This document shows, piece after piece, positions 17,498-25,805 of a DNA stretch of 64,000 nt. Below the pieces are notes generated by a model. That model had not been told where the DNA came from. It worked only from the letters and a program-made list of their open reading frames with translations, and did no database searches. Location of the stretch: NCBI RefSeq assembly GCF_000011205.1, contig NC_003106.2, forward strand, positions 806,001-870,000, read 5' to 3'. Each line of letters begins with the position of its first letter. Position 1 is the stretch's first letter. Both the position numbers and the translations under genes were made by a program. The DNA comes from Sulfurisphaera tokodaii str. 7. Its GTDB lineage: Archaea; Thermoproteota; Thermoprotei_A; Sulfolobales; Sulfolobaceae.

Positions 17498-18819
17498 GTG
17501 AGAGCGTCCAATGTGTAATTAACGTAATTTACTTTATTAATAAATTTTTATAGAAAAAGCAAGAATTACAGAACCCAATTGGATAATAATACTTAAGGGG
17601 GATTACGCCTAGGTTATACAATGGGCATCGAAATTTACCAAAGCGTAATCCCCCAAAAATATTTGGGTTGGAAGAGTAAATATCTTTTGGATTGCGAGGA
17701 GATCTTGAAAGAGCTAGATGATGTGATCAGAAGGGAGTTCGAGGGTTTCAAGTTCACTCAATATGACCCCTTGACTTACTTGAAGATGCTGATTGTTATG
17801 GTACTCTATAGAGAGTCTTATAGGGGGACAATTGAACTCGCAGCTACAAATATTGTGGTAAAGCGTTTCCTCAAAGTTAAAGAAATCCCATCAAAGTCCT
17901 CACTACACTGGTTTGTCCACAAGTTTAGTGACAGAATAAGGGATTTACTCCTCAAGGTATTCAGAAGATTTGAATCACTCGTTGAAGAAGAACAACTCCC
18001 AACACACCATCTACTAGCAGAGGAGAAGTTTGGAAGGGATATAAGGTTGCTTGATAGTTTTCCCGTTGAGTTGCCTAATGGTAAGAAGAGTATTGAGACT
18101 CATATTGAGAAGTTATTGCTTGATTTGAGGGAGATTGATTCTAAGAGGAAGCCTCATGAGGTTCTTGCTTCACTTGATGAGGGAAAGAGGGAGGAGCTTT
18201 TTTCTCATTTCCCTAGGGATTATACTGTTAGGGAGCATGAGGGGAGTTGGGGTAGGAAGTGGGGTAAGGCTTGGTTTGGGGGGAAGTGTTTTGCTGAGGT
18301 TTCTTCTAAAACCCTTATGGTATCTAAGGTTGAGTTAGTTTTAGCTAATGTTTCTGACTCGAGGTCTCCTATTGTGCCTAATGTGGTTACGCTTGTGGAT
18401 AGGGGGTTTGTGGAGAGGGGTAAGGTAATTAGGGCTAGAAAGGGTTTGGGAGTTTTGAGGAGTGGTGTTGAGTTTTTTGGGATTTTCCTCAAGGAGCACA
18501 TGAGGTGTTTTGCTAGGAGTTTAGAGGTGTTGAATACTTTTGCTAATCTCGTAGGTTTAGCTTATAATATTCAGCGGTTTAGGGCTCTTAGGAAAAGGCG
18601 TGTCCTACACTAGAAAAACTCGGTGGGAAAGCATGTTAGAAAAGTTCTCTCAGCTTGGGTTATCGAAAATTGCGAGATTATTTGCAATTGCATTTAATAA
18701 ACTGATTTTATATTATCTCACTCGTAGTAATTAAGTGAATTTAATTCTAAGCAAACGTGTTTTATAACTTTTTACTTTATTTAGTTATTCACGTTAATTA
18801 CGCGTTGGACGCTCTCACG
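17498..18819 (+). mobile_element. IS5-type insertion sequence (ISC1234-like), about 1.32 kb
   Basis: Inverted ends CGTGAGAGCGTCCAA at 17498 and the reverse complement at 18819 enclose one transposase gene. About 35 bases inside each end remain similar (TAATTAACGT...ACTTTATT). Flanks show no clear target duplication. The family name is by resemblance from memory. Confidence 0.7.
17621..18613 (+). CDS. IS5-family DDE transposase
   Basis: The 330-residue protein has an N-terminal helical region (LTYLKMLIVMVLYRESYRGT), as in IS5-group transposases. Candidate catalytic acids are the D of IRLLDSFPV and the D of VTLVDRGF, followed by a C-terminal helix rich in Arg. The TAG at 18611-18613 may be premature. 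The same frame stays open for 27 more codons after it (KNSVGKHVRKVLSAW and on) to a TAA at 18695. The coding strand has markedly higher G content than its neighbours, as expected for an acquired element. Confidence 0.75.
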   Translation: MGIEIYQSVIPQKYLGWKSKYLLDCEEILKELDDVIRREFEGFKFTQYDPLTYLKMLIVMVLYRESYRGTIELAATNIVVKRFLKVKEIPSKSSLHWFVHKFSDRIRDLLLKVFRRFESLVEEEQLPTHHLLAEEKFGRDIRLLDSFPVELPNGKKSIETHIEKLLLDLREIDSKRKPHEVLASLDEGKREELFSHFPRDYTVREHEGSWGRKWGKAWFGGKCFAEVSSKTLMVSKVELVLANVSDSRSPIVPNVVTLVDRGFVERGKVIRARKGLGVLRSGVEFFGIFLKEHMRCFARSLEVLNTFANLVGLAYNIQRFRALRKRRVLH

Positions 18820-19135
18820 AGAGATATATAATCCTTTAAAGAGATTCTAGTACATCACTCTATGCTCAGAATAGTGTCAAAAATATTATGCTATAGAGAT
18901 CAAATCGGGACTTTTGATCTAATACGATACTCTATTATCTAATATTTCTATATATATAATATTAAATAAGATAACATCACTATTATAATAGAGAACATAA
19001 TTATATCTTTATGAAGCGTACAAAAGGTTTCGTAAATAAATAAAAAAGTATTGCTTTTAAAAATCTTAAAATGCAATAAAAATGAATTTTCCTTAGTATA
19101 CTAAGCATAAATATCCCTTTGCAGAATAAGTATTT
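18820..19135. other. Non-coding interval between IS and toxin-antitoxin locus
   Basis: AT-rich with no credible gene. GATCAAA and TTTGATC around 18899-18920 form a 7-bp inverted repeat with an 8-base loop. A TATA-like AGCATAAATATCC at 19104-19116 lies about 27 bases before the ATG at 19136 and is probably the promoter of that operon. Confidence 0.5.
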
Positions 19136-19357
19136 ATGGATATCAAAAAAATGATTAAAGCACAGGAGGAGGCTAGGCAAGTGAGGAGGAGTACTGCTAA
19201 TTGGGAGTTTATCAAAAGTTTACCTCCTAAACTAAGAATAGCCCTAGAATACTACATAGAAACTGGTGACATTTATAATGGAGCGAAATTGGCTGGAATG
19301 GGCGTAGATGAATTTAATGAACTTAGAATAAAGGCTGGAATAATTGCAGTCGATTAA
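19136..19357 (+). CDS. Small antitoxin-like protein A (first of a pair)
   Basis: The 73-residue, helical, basic protein has a C-terminal segment (NGAKLAGMGVDEFNELRIKAG) that resembles the ribbon-free HTH-like antitoxins next to PIN toxins. It is followed, with a 14-base overlap, by a PIN-domain toxin. Residues 12-44 are identical at the DNA level to part of the second antitoxin at 19852. A leaderless promoter precedes the ATG. Confidence 0.7.
   Translation: MDIKKMIKAQEEARQVRRSTANWEFIKSLPPKLRIALEYYIETGDIYNGAKLAGMGVDEFNELRIKAGIIAVD
19169..19266 (+). repeat. Perfect 98-bp direct repeat, copy 1
   Basis: Bases 19169-19266 are identical to 19891-19988, base by base. They encode the same stretch of both antitoxins, from EARQVRRSTANW to EYYIETG. 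Sequence on both sides differs. Confidence 0.95.
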
Positions 19358-19868
19358 AGCAATTATGGATACTTCATTCCTGATAGATTGGGTTAAGTAC
19401 GATAAGCGGGATCTATTATTTGATTATTATACTACAGTATTTCTATCCGAATCAGTGCTTAATGAGATAAGAACTGAGACACCTTTACTCTGGATATCGG
19501 AATGGTTAGCAAAAGGTAGGATCAAAATTTTAGAAGAGACAGTTGATGTGAGAAGAAAGGCGCTTTTAGTTGTTGATATGACTAGAGAGACTCCGTTAAG
19601 AAGTGCAGACTACCCAGAGGCTGTGTGCTTAGTGCTAGGCAAAGAGTTGAATCTAGATGTTTTGACTGAAAATGGAGGAGTATTTGCAGCTAAAGAGATA
19701 ATTGAAGAGTATAACTCTGTTAATGTCTATAGAGGCATTGATATCTTATATATTCTTTCACAAAAAGGGCTAATAAGTGACTTTATCAATGAGGTTAAAA
19801 AATATATAAATTCCACGAAGCATACATATAGTAAGGAGATCCGTGAGAAGTATGGGATCGAAATTTGA
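19344..19868 (+). CDS. vapC: PIN-domain toxin (VapC-like, 174 residues)
   Basis: The PIN fold shows D9 (AIMDTSFLIDW), a Glu in VLNEIRTET, an Asp in LRSADYPEA and a C-terminal DVLTENGG. It is about 40 residues longer than common VapC because of a helical C-terminal tail (residues 135-174). It overlaps small antitoxin-like genes on both sides (14 and 17 bases), so three genes form one translationally coupled unit. It is likely an endoribonuclease toxin. Confidence 0.78.
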   Translation: MQSIKAIMDTSFLIDWVKYDKRDLLFDYYTTVFLSESVLNEIRTETPLLWISEWLAKGRIKILEETVDVRRKALLVVDMTRETPLRSADYPEAVCLVLGKELNLDVLTENGGVFAAKEIIEEYNSVNVYRGIDILYILSQKGLISDFINEVKKYINSTKHTYSKEIREKYGIEI

Positions 19869-20082
19869 GAAAATTGCTAAAATTGCAGAAGAGGCTAGGC
19901 AAGTGAGGAGGAGTACTGCTAATTGGGAGTTTATCAAAAGTTTACCTCCTAAACTAAGAATAGCCCTAGAATACTACATAGAAACTGGCAATTTCAGAGA
20001 AGCAGCTAGAATGGCTGGAATGTCTGTGGATGAATTTCTTTATTTTGCTAAAGATAAGGCAAATATATATGACATGTCTTGA
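19852..20082 (+). CDS. Small antitoxin-like protein B (second of a pair)
   Basis: The ATG at 19852 gives 76 residues (MGSKFEKIAKIAEEARQ); an in-frame GTG at 19843 is the alternative. A GGAGAT site at 19835-19840 lies 11 bases before the ATG. It shares a DNA-identical 98-bp core with the first antitoxin. The C-terminal half differs (NFREAARMAGMSVDEFLYFA) but keeps the same GMxVDEF pattern. It may add a second repressor or neutralise a different PIN toxin. Confidence 0.7.
   Translation: MGSKFEKIAKIAEEARQVRRSTANWEFIKSLPPKLRIALEYYIETGNFREAARMAGMSVDEFLYFAKDKANIYDMS
19891..19988 (+). repeat. Perfect 98-bp direct repeat, copy 2
   Basis: Identical to 19169-19266. The spacing is 722 bp and encloses the whole PIN toxin gene, so recombination between the copies would delete the toxin and fuse the antitoxins in frame. 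Confidence 0.95.
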
Positions 20083-20481
20083 TTAATACAAGTTAAAGCT
20101 GAATTTTCCGAACAAGTGATAGAGTAAAACCTATATTTAACATCCTAAGTAACAAAAATTGGGTAAGAGCACATTTTATCTTAGTTTTTAAGATATAAGA
20201 GTATCTTATTTATTTAATAGGCATATAACTTTTTGCTCAATAAATTTGTAATTAAGTATCAACGTCCGTAGTGACATAAGAATTGAATTTATAGCAGTGT
20301 TACTCTGCCACGTTAGCAAACTTAGAATTGTTAGATGTATACCATGTAAACTATACCAGTTATAAAGATCAAGAGATATGAAGTAACTATTAAGTCAGTA
20401 CTTCTTAGTATATTGTTATATTTCGCCTTATCTTAACTATTACTGTTAAGATTTAAATATAACTATTTTTAAAAAATAATT
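20083..20481. other. Non-coding interval, 399 bp
   Basis: AT-rich without a credible gene. The last part (GATTTAAATATAACTATTT at 20452-20470) contains a TATA-like tract close before the ATG at 20482 and probably holds the promoter of the two-gene locus that follows. Confidence 0.45.
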
Positions 20482-21090
20482 ATGGGTATTACGAAAGATA
20501 TCAGTAAAAATGACATAAAAAACGCAATTATTGAACTTACAAAATCTGGTAAAAGTACCTTTAGTAAACAAGAGTTGCTTGAAAAGCTGAAAAGGAAGAG
20601 AAGCAACACAGAGATAGATAACATAATTGAGGATCTAGTTAAAGAGGGTTTTATAAAGAAGATTAAACAAGGGAAAAACAATAAGGAAATTCAGTTCATG
20701 TTTATTGGAGAGAAAAAAGTCGATGAGAATTTGGGCGAAAAGACAGAAGATATAGAAGGCAAGTCTTTAGATCAAATAAAAGCATTAGAAAGTGCTTTCG
20801 ACATAGTCCTTAGTAAATATTATGAGAGACTTATTGAAGATCTAAAAAAGATTATATTTAGAGATCGTATTCCTACCCCAGAAGATTTGGATAGAGTATA
20901 TGAGTTTGCAAAGAACTCACTAGGTCATGCGTCAATAAAAGATCTTAGGATTCAGTTAGGTCTATCATTAGAGGAATTCATGAGATATTTTCGTGAATAT
21001 ATTTTGCAAAATTATGAGCTTATTCCCGGTGGCGAAGAGGGCTTTATCAAAGGAGGTGTAATGTATGGGATTATAAGAAGAAAGAGGTGA
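20482..21090 (+). CDS. Winged-helix protein, partner of an ATPase-nuclease
   Basis: The 202-residue protein has an N-terminal wHTH-like segment (FSKQELLEKLKRKRSNTEID, then DLVKEGFIKKIKQGKNNKEI as wing). A charged linker and a helical C-terminal domain follow, which may hold a second winged helix (ASIKDLRIQLGLSLEEFMRYF, ending YGIIRRKR). I do not recognise a family. The stop codon lies inside a GAGGTGA ribosome site for the ATPase gene eight bases downstream, so the two are coupled. Inference: it recruits the ATPase to DNA or senses a target. Confidence 0.65.
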   Translation: MGITKDISKNDIKNAIIELTKSGKSTFSKQELLEKLKRKRSNTEIDNIIEDLVKEGFIKKIKQGKNNKEIQFMFIGEKKVDENLGEKTEDIEGKSLDQIKALESAFDIVLSKYYERLIEDLKKIIFRDRIPTPEDLDRVYEFAKNSLGHASIKDLRIQLGLSLEEFMRYFREYILQNYELIPGGEEGFIKGGVMYGIIRRKR

Positions 21091-21098
21091 AAGACTAA

Positions 21099-22433
21099 AT
21101 GTGCAATTTTCCCTCTTATACTGTAGCAAGGTATTTTGATGATAACGTAATTTTGGTTGGTGAAGTATGGGATAGTGCGAGAAAATCTATATTAAACAAT
21201 ATCATTAATGATAATGGAATGGTAACAACGATAATTGGATCACCGGGTATGGGAAAGACTACTATATTAAATGCTGTGGTTAAAGACCTAAAGAATCGTG
21301 ATGATGTCTTTGTTATCTATTTAGACCTCTCTGCTTCTGATAGATTGTCAAAAGCTGCATGGAATTATATTAGGGAAAAATTAGAATATGTTCGTTCAAA
21401 GGTTTTTAATTACTTATCTTTACATAAGAAAGAGATCGGTTATAAAGGATTTTTAACGTATATTTCGAAGGATTTTAAGAATTGGTTAAGACATCAGTGC
21501 GAGAGTTCCGATGATGCTAGAATTAAACTTTATTGTTTTAGATATAAGGAAGATATTGAAGGATTAATAGAATTTCTTAATGATCTGAAAACCTCACAGC
21601 TTTTCAAAGTCGGGATATTAATTGATGAAACTAAGAGTAAAGAGGAGATATTGGATGAGCTTCATGAACTTATAAATAAAGTTAAAATACCAATTGCAAT
21701 AACTCTCATACCACAAGAATATAATAAGGTAACTAATGCTGCTCTTGTAAGGAGGTTAACAGAAAATCAAATAGAGTTAAAGCTCAGTGACAAAGATAAA
21801 GAGGAAATTCTAAAAGCGTATTGTGAGAAATATTATAAGGAACTTTTATCCATAGATGAGGTAAGAAATGCAGAGACATTAAATGCACTTCTAGATAAAG
21901 CTAGGGATAAGTACGAGGAAGCATTAAATGAGTGTAAAAAGAATGGGGCTTATTATATTGATGAATGTATTAAAGATTATTTACAAAAGTTCTATCCAAT
22001 AGATGAGAGCAAACTTGATGATTATTCAACAGCTTTAGAAAAGAAAATAAGAGAAAAATTGCTTGAAATCAAACAGCAAGCGCCGGTCATCAAATACATT
22101 CACGAAAGGGGTAAAAAACTAGACGAATACGGTGTAACTGTTGATATATATTTTGAAACGGAAAACACAATTTATTTGGGTGATGTAAAATTAAGTAATG
22201 AAAAGGAGCTTAAGAATATTAAAAATGTTAAAAAATTGGAAAATGTTCAGATTTATAAGGATAAAAAAGTTGTAAAGTTTATAGTAACTAATGTGAATAA
22301 TGTAAATCTTAGCGATTTCACGATTATTCCAGTAAATAACTTATCGATAAAGAAAATAGTTGATGATAATGACGAAAAAGAGAGGGATCTACTGGTTAAA
22401 ATGATGTTAAATAGATTAGGAATAGTGATTTAA
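21099..22433 (+). CDS. P-loop ATPase with C-terminal PD-(D/E)XK-like domain
   Basis: The 444-residue protein has Walker A GSPGMGKTT (47-55), a Walker B strand GILIDE (172-177) and a sensor-like strand IPIAITLIPQE (198-207). A helical lid follows (about 225-330). The C-terminal part (345-412) reads VDIYFET then IYLGDVKLS, giving D349, D362 and K364. This spacing fits the PD-(D/E)XK nuclease core. The architecture, ATPase plus nuclease paired with a wHTH protein, is like mobile-element or defence ATPases, but I know no described system with exactly this pair. Confidence 0.7.
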   Translation: MCNFPSYTVARYFDDNVILVGEVWDSARKSILNNIINDNGMVTTIIGSPGMGKTTILNAVVKDLKNRDDVFVIYLDLSASDRLSKAAWNYIREKLEYVRSKVFNYLSLHKKEIGYKGFLTYISKDFKNWLRHQCESSDDARIKLYCFRYKEDIEGLIEFLNDLKTSQLFKVGILIDETKSKEEILDELHELINKVKIPIAITLIPQEYNKVTNAALVRRLTENQIELKLSDKDKEEILKAYCEKYYKELLSIDEVRNAETLNALLDKARDKYEEALNECKKNGAYYIDECIKDYLQKFYPIDESKLDDYSTALEKKIREKLLEIKQQAPVIKYIHERGKKLDEYGVTVDIYFETENTIYLGDVKLSNEKELKNIKNVKKLENVQIYKDKKVVKFIVTNVNNVNLSDFTIIPVNNLSIKKIVDDNDEKERDLLVKMMLNRLGIVI

Positions 22434-22480
22434 ATAAGAGAAAAAGATATAATAAAACATTTAACAGACGGAAAAAACTA

Positions 22481-22894
22481 ATGTATATGATATCAAAAAG
22501 AGGTATTGTAATACTTACGATATTCTCATTTGTTTATGCTTTATTAGAACTAGGAATGATATGGGATCCTTCTCAAATTAAAACCTCACCGGGCTGGATG
22601 AAGGAATTTTTCACGCCTACAGTATCCCTCTATTTCTATAGAGTAATATATACTGTACTCTTTGCTTATCCATCTTATTTAGCTTCTGGAAAACTCTTTT
22701 CATGGGAGACAATATGGTATCTCATATATGGTTCTACTCTTGAAGATATAATTTATTGGATACTTGATGTTAGAGTGCCTTACTCATGGGCATGGTTTTA
22801 CCCAGTTTATTACGGAATACCGATTGATGACGTCATAGGAGTCTTATTACTTATGTTAATTAGGAAAAAGATAAAGGAAGAAAAAGTAAGATAA
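22481..22894 (+). CDS. Hypothetical four-helix membrane protein
   Basis: The 137-residue protein has about four hydrophobic segments (residues 8-27, 50-68, 78-95 and 118-131). Trp/Tyr-rich loops (DVRVPYSWAWFYPVYYG) and the acidic pair DD in GIPIDDVIG are notable. I do not recognise it. Starts at ATG 22481 or 22487 are both possible. It follows the ATPase gene by 47 bases on the same strand. Confidence 0.6.
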   Translation: MYMISKRGIVILTIFSFVYALLELGMIWDPSQIKTSPGWMKEFFTPTVSLYFYRVIYTVLFAYPSYLASGKLFSWETIWYLIYGSTLEDIIYWILDVRVPYSWAWFYPVYYGIPIDDVIGVLLLMLIRKKIKEEKVR

Positions 22895-22940
22895 AATGAT
22901 GGAAAAACTCATGATTTTAAAATTGCTGTAAAAGTCTCTT

Positions 22941-22962
22941 AATGCTATTTCAAGATAGCATT
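22941..22962. terminator. Hairpin 47 bases after the membrane protein gene
   Basis: AATGCTAT, loop TTCAAG, ATAGCATT: a perfect 8-bp stem in an AT-rich interval. It could be a transcript 3' structure. Archaeal termination usually relies on T-runs, so the role is uncertain. Confidence 0.3.
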
Positions 22963-23194
22963 ACTACTTCCTTTAAATTATATACTTTCTATAATCTTTT
23001 TCATAGTAGTTACAAAGGAATATAAAGAATAGTTATGTGCCCAATACGAAGTAATAATTGGAGTAACAAAATATAGTTTGTATTAGTGAATGTTATTTTC
23101 CCTTAGCATTTACTATGAAAAAGAAGATTTTAAGGTCGAGTAACACTTTTGTAAGATCGTTACAGTTATACCTTACGTTAAAAATATTTAAGAA

Positions 23195-23375
23195 TAGCAC
23201 TTATAGGAAAATCGTTACATTTTTACGTTAAACAAATGTAAGATATATTGTCTTATTAACTGAAAATTCCTTGTGATTAACGAAATAAAGTAAGGAAGTA
23301 AATTCAAAGTATTTATTAGTTTATGAAAAAATATTATAATTTTTTATGTGAGGGAATTTCCTTAAACTATTATAA
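23195..23375 (-). repeat. 185-bp dispersed repeat, copy 1
   Basis: This stretch is a close reverse-complement match to 41831-42015, including GGAAAATCGTTACA and AGTAAGGAAGTAAATTCAAA. Outer edges show weak inverted similarity (TTTAAGGAAATT against TTTATAGGAAAAT), as in a MITE. It is non-coding. The rest of the 22895-23522 interval shows no gene. Confidence 0.8.
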
Positions 23376-23522
23376 GAATTTTTTATTATAATAAATATTT
23401 ACCTGGCAGAATAGAAGTTTAATCATATCAACAGTTTCTATGAAGATTGTGTAAATAATTCCCTCCTACAGTGAGATGTTAAAGGCACAATGTATGATGT
23501 TCCATAACTTCTGACTATGAAG

Positions 23523-24800
23523 TTATTTCTTCCTAGAAAATATGCCTTCCTTCTTCATTATCTCCTTATGTATTGAGTGAATCACTAAACCAATAAGAAG
23601 GGTAACAAAACCTATAAGTAACGACTGAAAACCTAATGAATAAATGAAAACACCAGAGAGAATAACGGAGATTATTTGAACAAACGGAAATCCTGGAGAC
23701 TTAAATACTCCTCTTAAACCCCTATGTCTAACTACAGCAACTTCGATACCAGATAACATATAAGAAAAGACAATACCAAAATTTGATACTAAAGCTATTA
23801 CCTCTACATTTCCTAAACCTAAGGAAGCGATCATAACTAATCCGATGATTAACAAGATAGAGAGTTTTCCACCTTTTACTTTGGGTAAAAGATTATCCAA
23901 TTCCATTTGAACCATTGTTCTCTCTGTAGCTATAATAGTTGAAAGCGTGACTGTAATCGTAGCCAAAATTGCAGTTAAATTAACAAAAAAATAAACATAA
24001 AACGGAGCATGGATTGTGCTTAAAACTAGTTGTAGAGGGGCGGAATTAGTTTTGAAGTTTTTATAACCTATAGCATCAACCATGGAGAAAGTTACTAACA
24101 TATATAAGAAGGCACTAATTAGCAATGAAAGGACTATAGCTTTAGGTACCGTTCTTTCTCCCTCTTTAACAGAGGGAGTTAACGTTGCAATTGTGTTAAA
24201 TCCAGAATAGGCAAAGAATGCTATGTTTGAAGCCGTCAGAACTCCAGTTATTCCATGAGGAAGGAAAGGCGAAAAGTTTTGTAATCTTATACCGCTAATA
24301 ACTAATGCTGTTATAGAAAAGATTACTAAACCTAAAATGTTCAAAACTACTAATATACTTTCAATTTCTGCAGCTAATTTTAATCCGAGATAATCAATTA
24401 TAATCAAAACAATTATGAGTAAGATTGCTAAGAGGAAATAAAGAAAAGATGGGAGAGAGAATGTAGTAATTAGATACCCAGAAAAACCTAAGGCAGTAGC
24501 TCCACCACTTATTGCATAGCCAATAACTCTGAACCAGCCAACTAAAAATCCAATAGTTTCTCCTAAAGAGAGTAAAGCAAAACTATATACTCCTCCTTCA
24601 ACTTTAGGAAAAACAGAAGCCAGCTCTGCATTATTTAATCCAACACTCATTGCATAAACTGCAGTAATTAAAAACGCAAGTAAGGCAGCTGGACCTGCTG
24701 CAGTTATACTAACACCGGCCATAACAAAAATCCCAGCACCGATAATATTACCTAAACCTAATGCTAATGCTTGAGAAAGAGAAAGTTTTTTCTCCTCCAT
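23523..24800 (-). CDS. APC-superfamily amino acid permease
   Basis: The 425-residue protein has about 12 hydrophobic helices and the APC start motif LSQALALGLGNIIGAGIFVM in helix 1, where G-A-G-I-F binds the amino-acid backbone. The segment NIAFFAYSGFNTIATL corresponds to the unwound helix 6. It probably imports amino acids by proton symport; the substrate is not predictable. It is divergent from trm10. Confidence 0.88.
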   Translation of the reverse strand: MEEKKLSLSQALALGLGNIIGAGIFVMAGVSITAAGPAALLAFLITAVYAMSVGLNNAELASVFPKVEGGVYSFALLSLGETIGFLVGWFRVIGYAISGGATALGFSGYLITTFSLPSFLYFLLAILLIIVLIIIDYLGLKLAAEIESILVVLNILGLVIFSITALVISGIRLQNFSPFLPHGITGVLTASNIAFFAYSGFNTIATLTPSVKEGERTVPKAIVLSLLISAFLYMLVTFSMVDAIGYKNFKTNSAPLQLVLSTIHAPFYVYFFVNLTAILATITVTLSTIIATERTMVQMELDNLLPKVKGGKLSILLIIGLVMIASLGLGNVEVIALVSNFGIVFSYMLSGIEVAVVRHRGLRGVFKSPGFPFVQIISVILSGVFIYSLGFQSLLIGFVTLLIGLVIHSIHKEIMKKEGIFSRKK

Positions 24801-24836
24801 TTAAGAAATAAAAAGGTAGTAAGAATTAATAATTTA

Positions 24837-25703
24837 GTGATACTCGGAAAATTATTAGCTGAGGAACTGAAGGAAAGAGGAATTTACAAGATTTATATAG
24901 GTTATGAAAAACCATCTTTGCAAAATATAGCTGTTAAAATGTTAGTTAAAAATTACGGATTTTTAAAAAGAGAAATTAGCGGTAAAAGAATAGGAGAGAT
25001 TGAAGGAATATCTCTATATAAAGGAAAAGGAGATGAAAAAGTTGACTTTGCATTTACTAAGGGTGGTGAAAAAATACCAATTAAACTACCTAAGTATCCA
25101 TTAATCGTAATAGATATGAGTCTTTTTAATGAGTTAGATGAGGAGGAAAAAAAGAAGACATTACTTCAAGTTAATCTAACATTGCACGTAATAAGAAAAT
25201 TCTTGTGGGATGGTAATTTAGCCTTGATTAATTCTCCAAATATTTCCTTAGGTAAGGCTAGAAATATAGACAATATTGAAACTGATAACTGTATTGTTCT
25301 TGATCCTTACGGAGATATAATAGCTAATGAAGAAATTATAAGAAGAACAGACGTATTTATTATAGGAGGTATAGTAGATAAAGGAAGAAGATTAAAGTAC
25401 GCTACATCAAAACTAGCTGAGAAGTATCCTTGTAAAAAAGTAAAAATAACACTAAGAGGAAGTATAGTTGGAGTTCCGGATGAGATTAATAAAATAGCAG
25501 ATATTATTCTAGGAGTTAAATTCGGAAAAGAGCTGGAAAAAGCTATCATAGAAACACAGAGTAATTCGGATAAAATAGCAAGGATACTAGTTGATGTTAA
25601 TCAGAGAGGGCTAGAGATCTTAGAAGAAGAGGTACGTTGGTTAAACGCTAATCAGAAAGTATATAAATTGATTCTTAAAAGGCTAGGTGTAAACGCGTCC
25701 TAA
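24837..25703 (+). CDS. trm10: Archaeal Trm10-type tRNA m1A9/m1G9 methyltransferase
   Basis: From the GTG at 24837 the protein has 288 residues. The SPOUT-fold signature is visible: VLDPYGDIIANEEIIRRTDVF, then the cofactor loop GGIVDKG (178-184), then KITLRGSIVGVPDEINKIAD. The S. acidocaldarius orthologue methylates A9 of tRNA (published), so m1A9 activity is likely. I prefer this GTG over an ATG at 24771, which would overlap the divergent permease; a TATA-like AAGAAATAAAAA near 24803-24814 supports it. Confidence 0.85.
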   Translation: MILGKLLAEELKERGIYKIYIGYEKPSLQNIAVKMLVKNYGFLKREISGKRIGEIEGISLYKGKGDEKVDFAFTKGGEKIPIKLPKYPLIVIDMSLFNELDEEEKKKTLLQVNLTLHVIRKFLWDGNLALINSPNISLGKARNIDNIETDNCIVLDPYGDIIANEEIIRRTDVFIIGGIVDKGRRLKYATSKLAEKYPCKKVKITLRGSIVGVPDEINKIADIILGVKFGKELEKAIIETQSNSDKIARILVDVNQRGLEILEEEVRWLNANQKVYKLILKRLGVNAS

Positions 25704-25805
25704 TTTTTAAATTGCATATAATCTGAAAGTAGAATAAGCTCATGAAATTACTTTTTAATTTCCTAGTTATTTATAAGGCACTACACGCTACCGCCTCTAA
25801 CAAAC

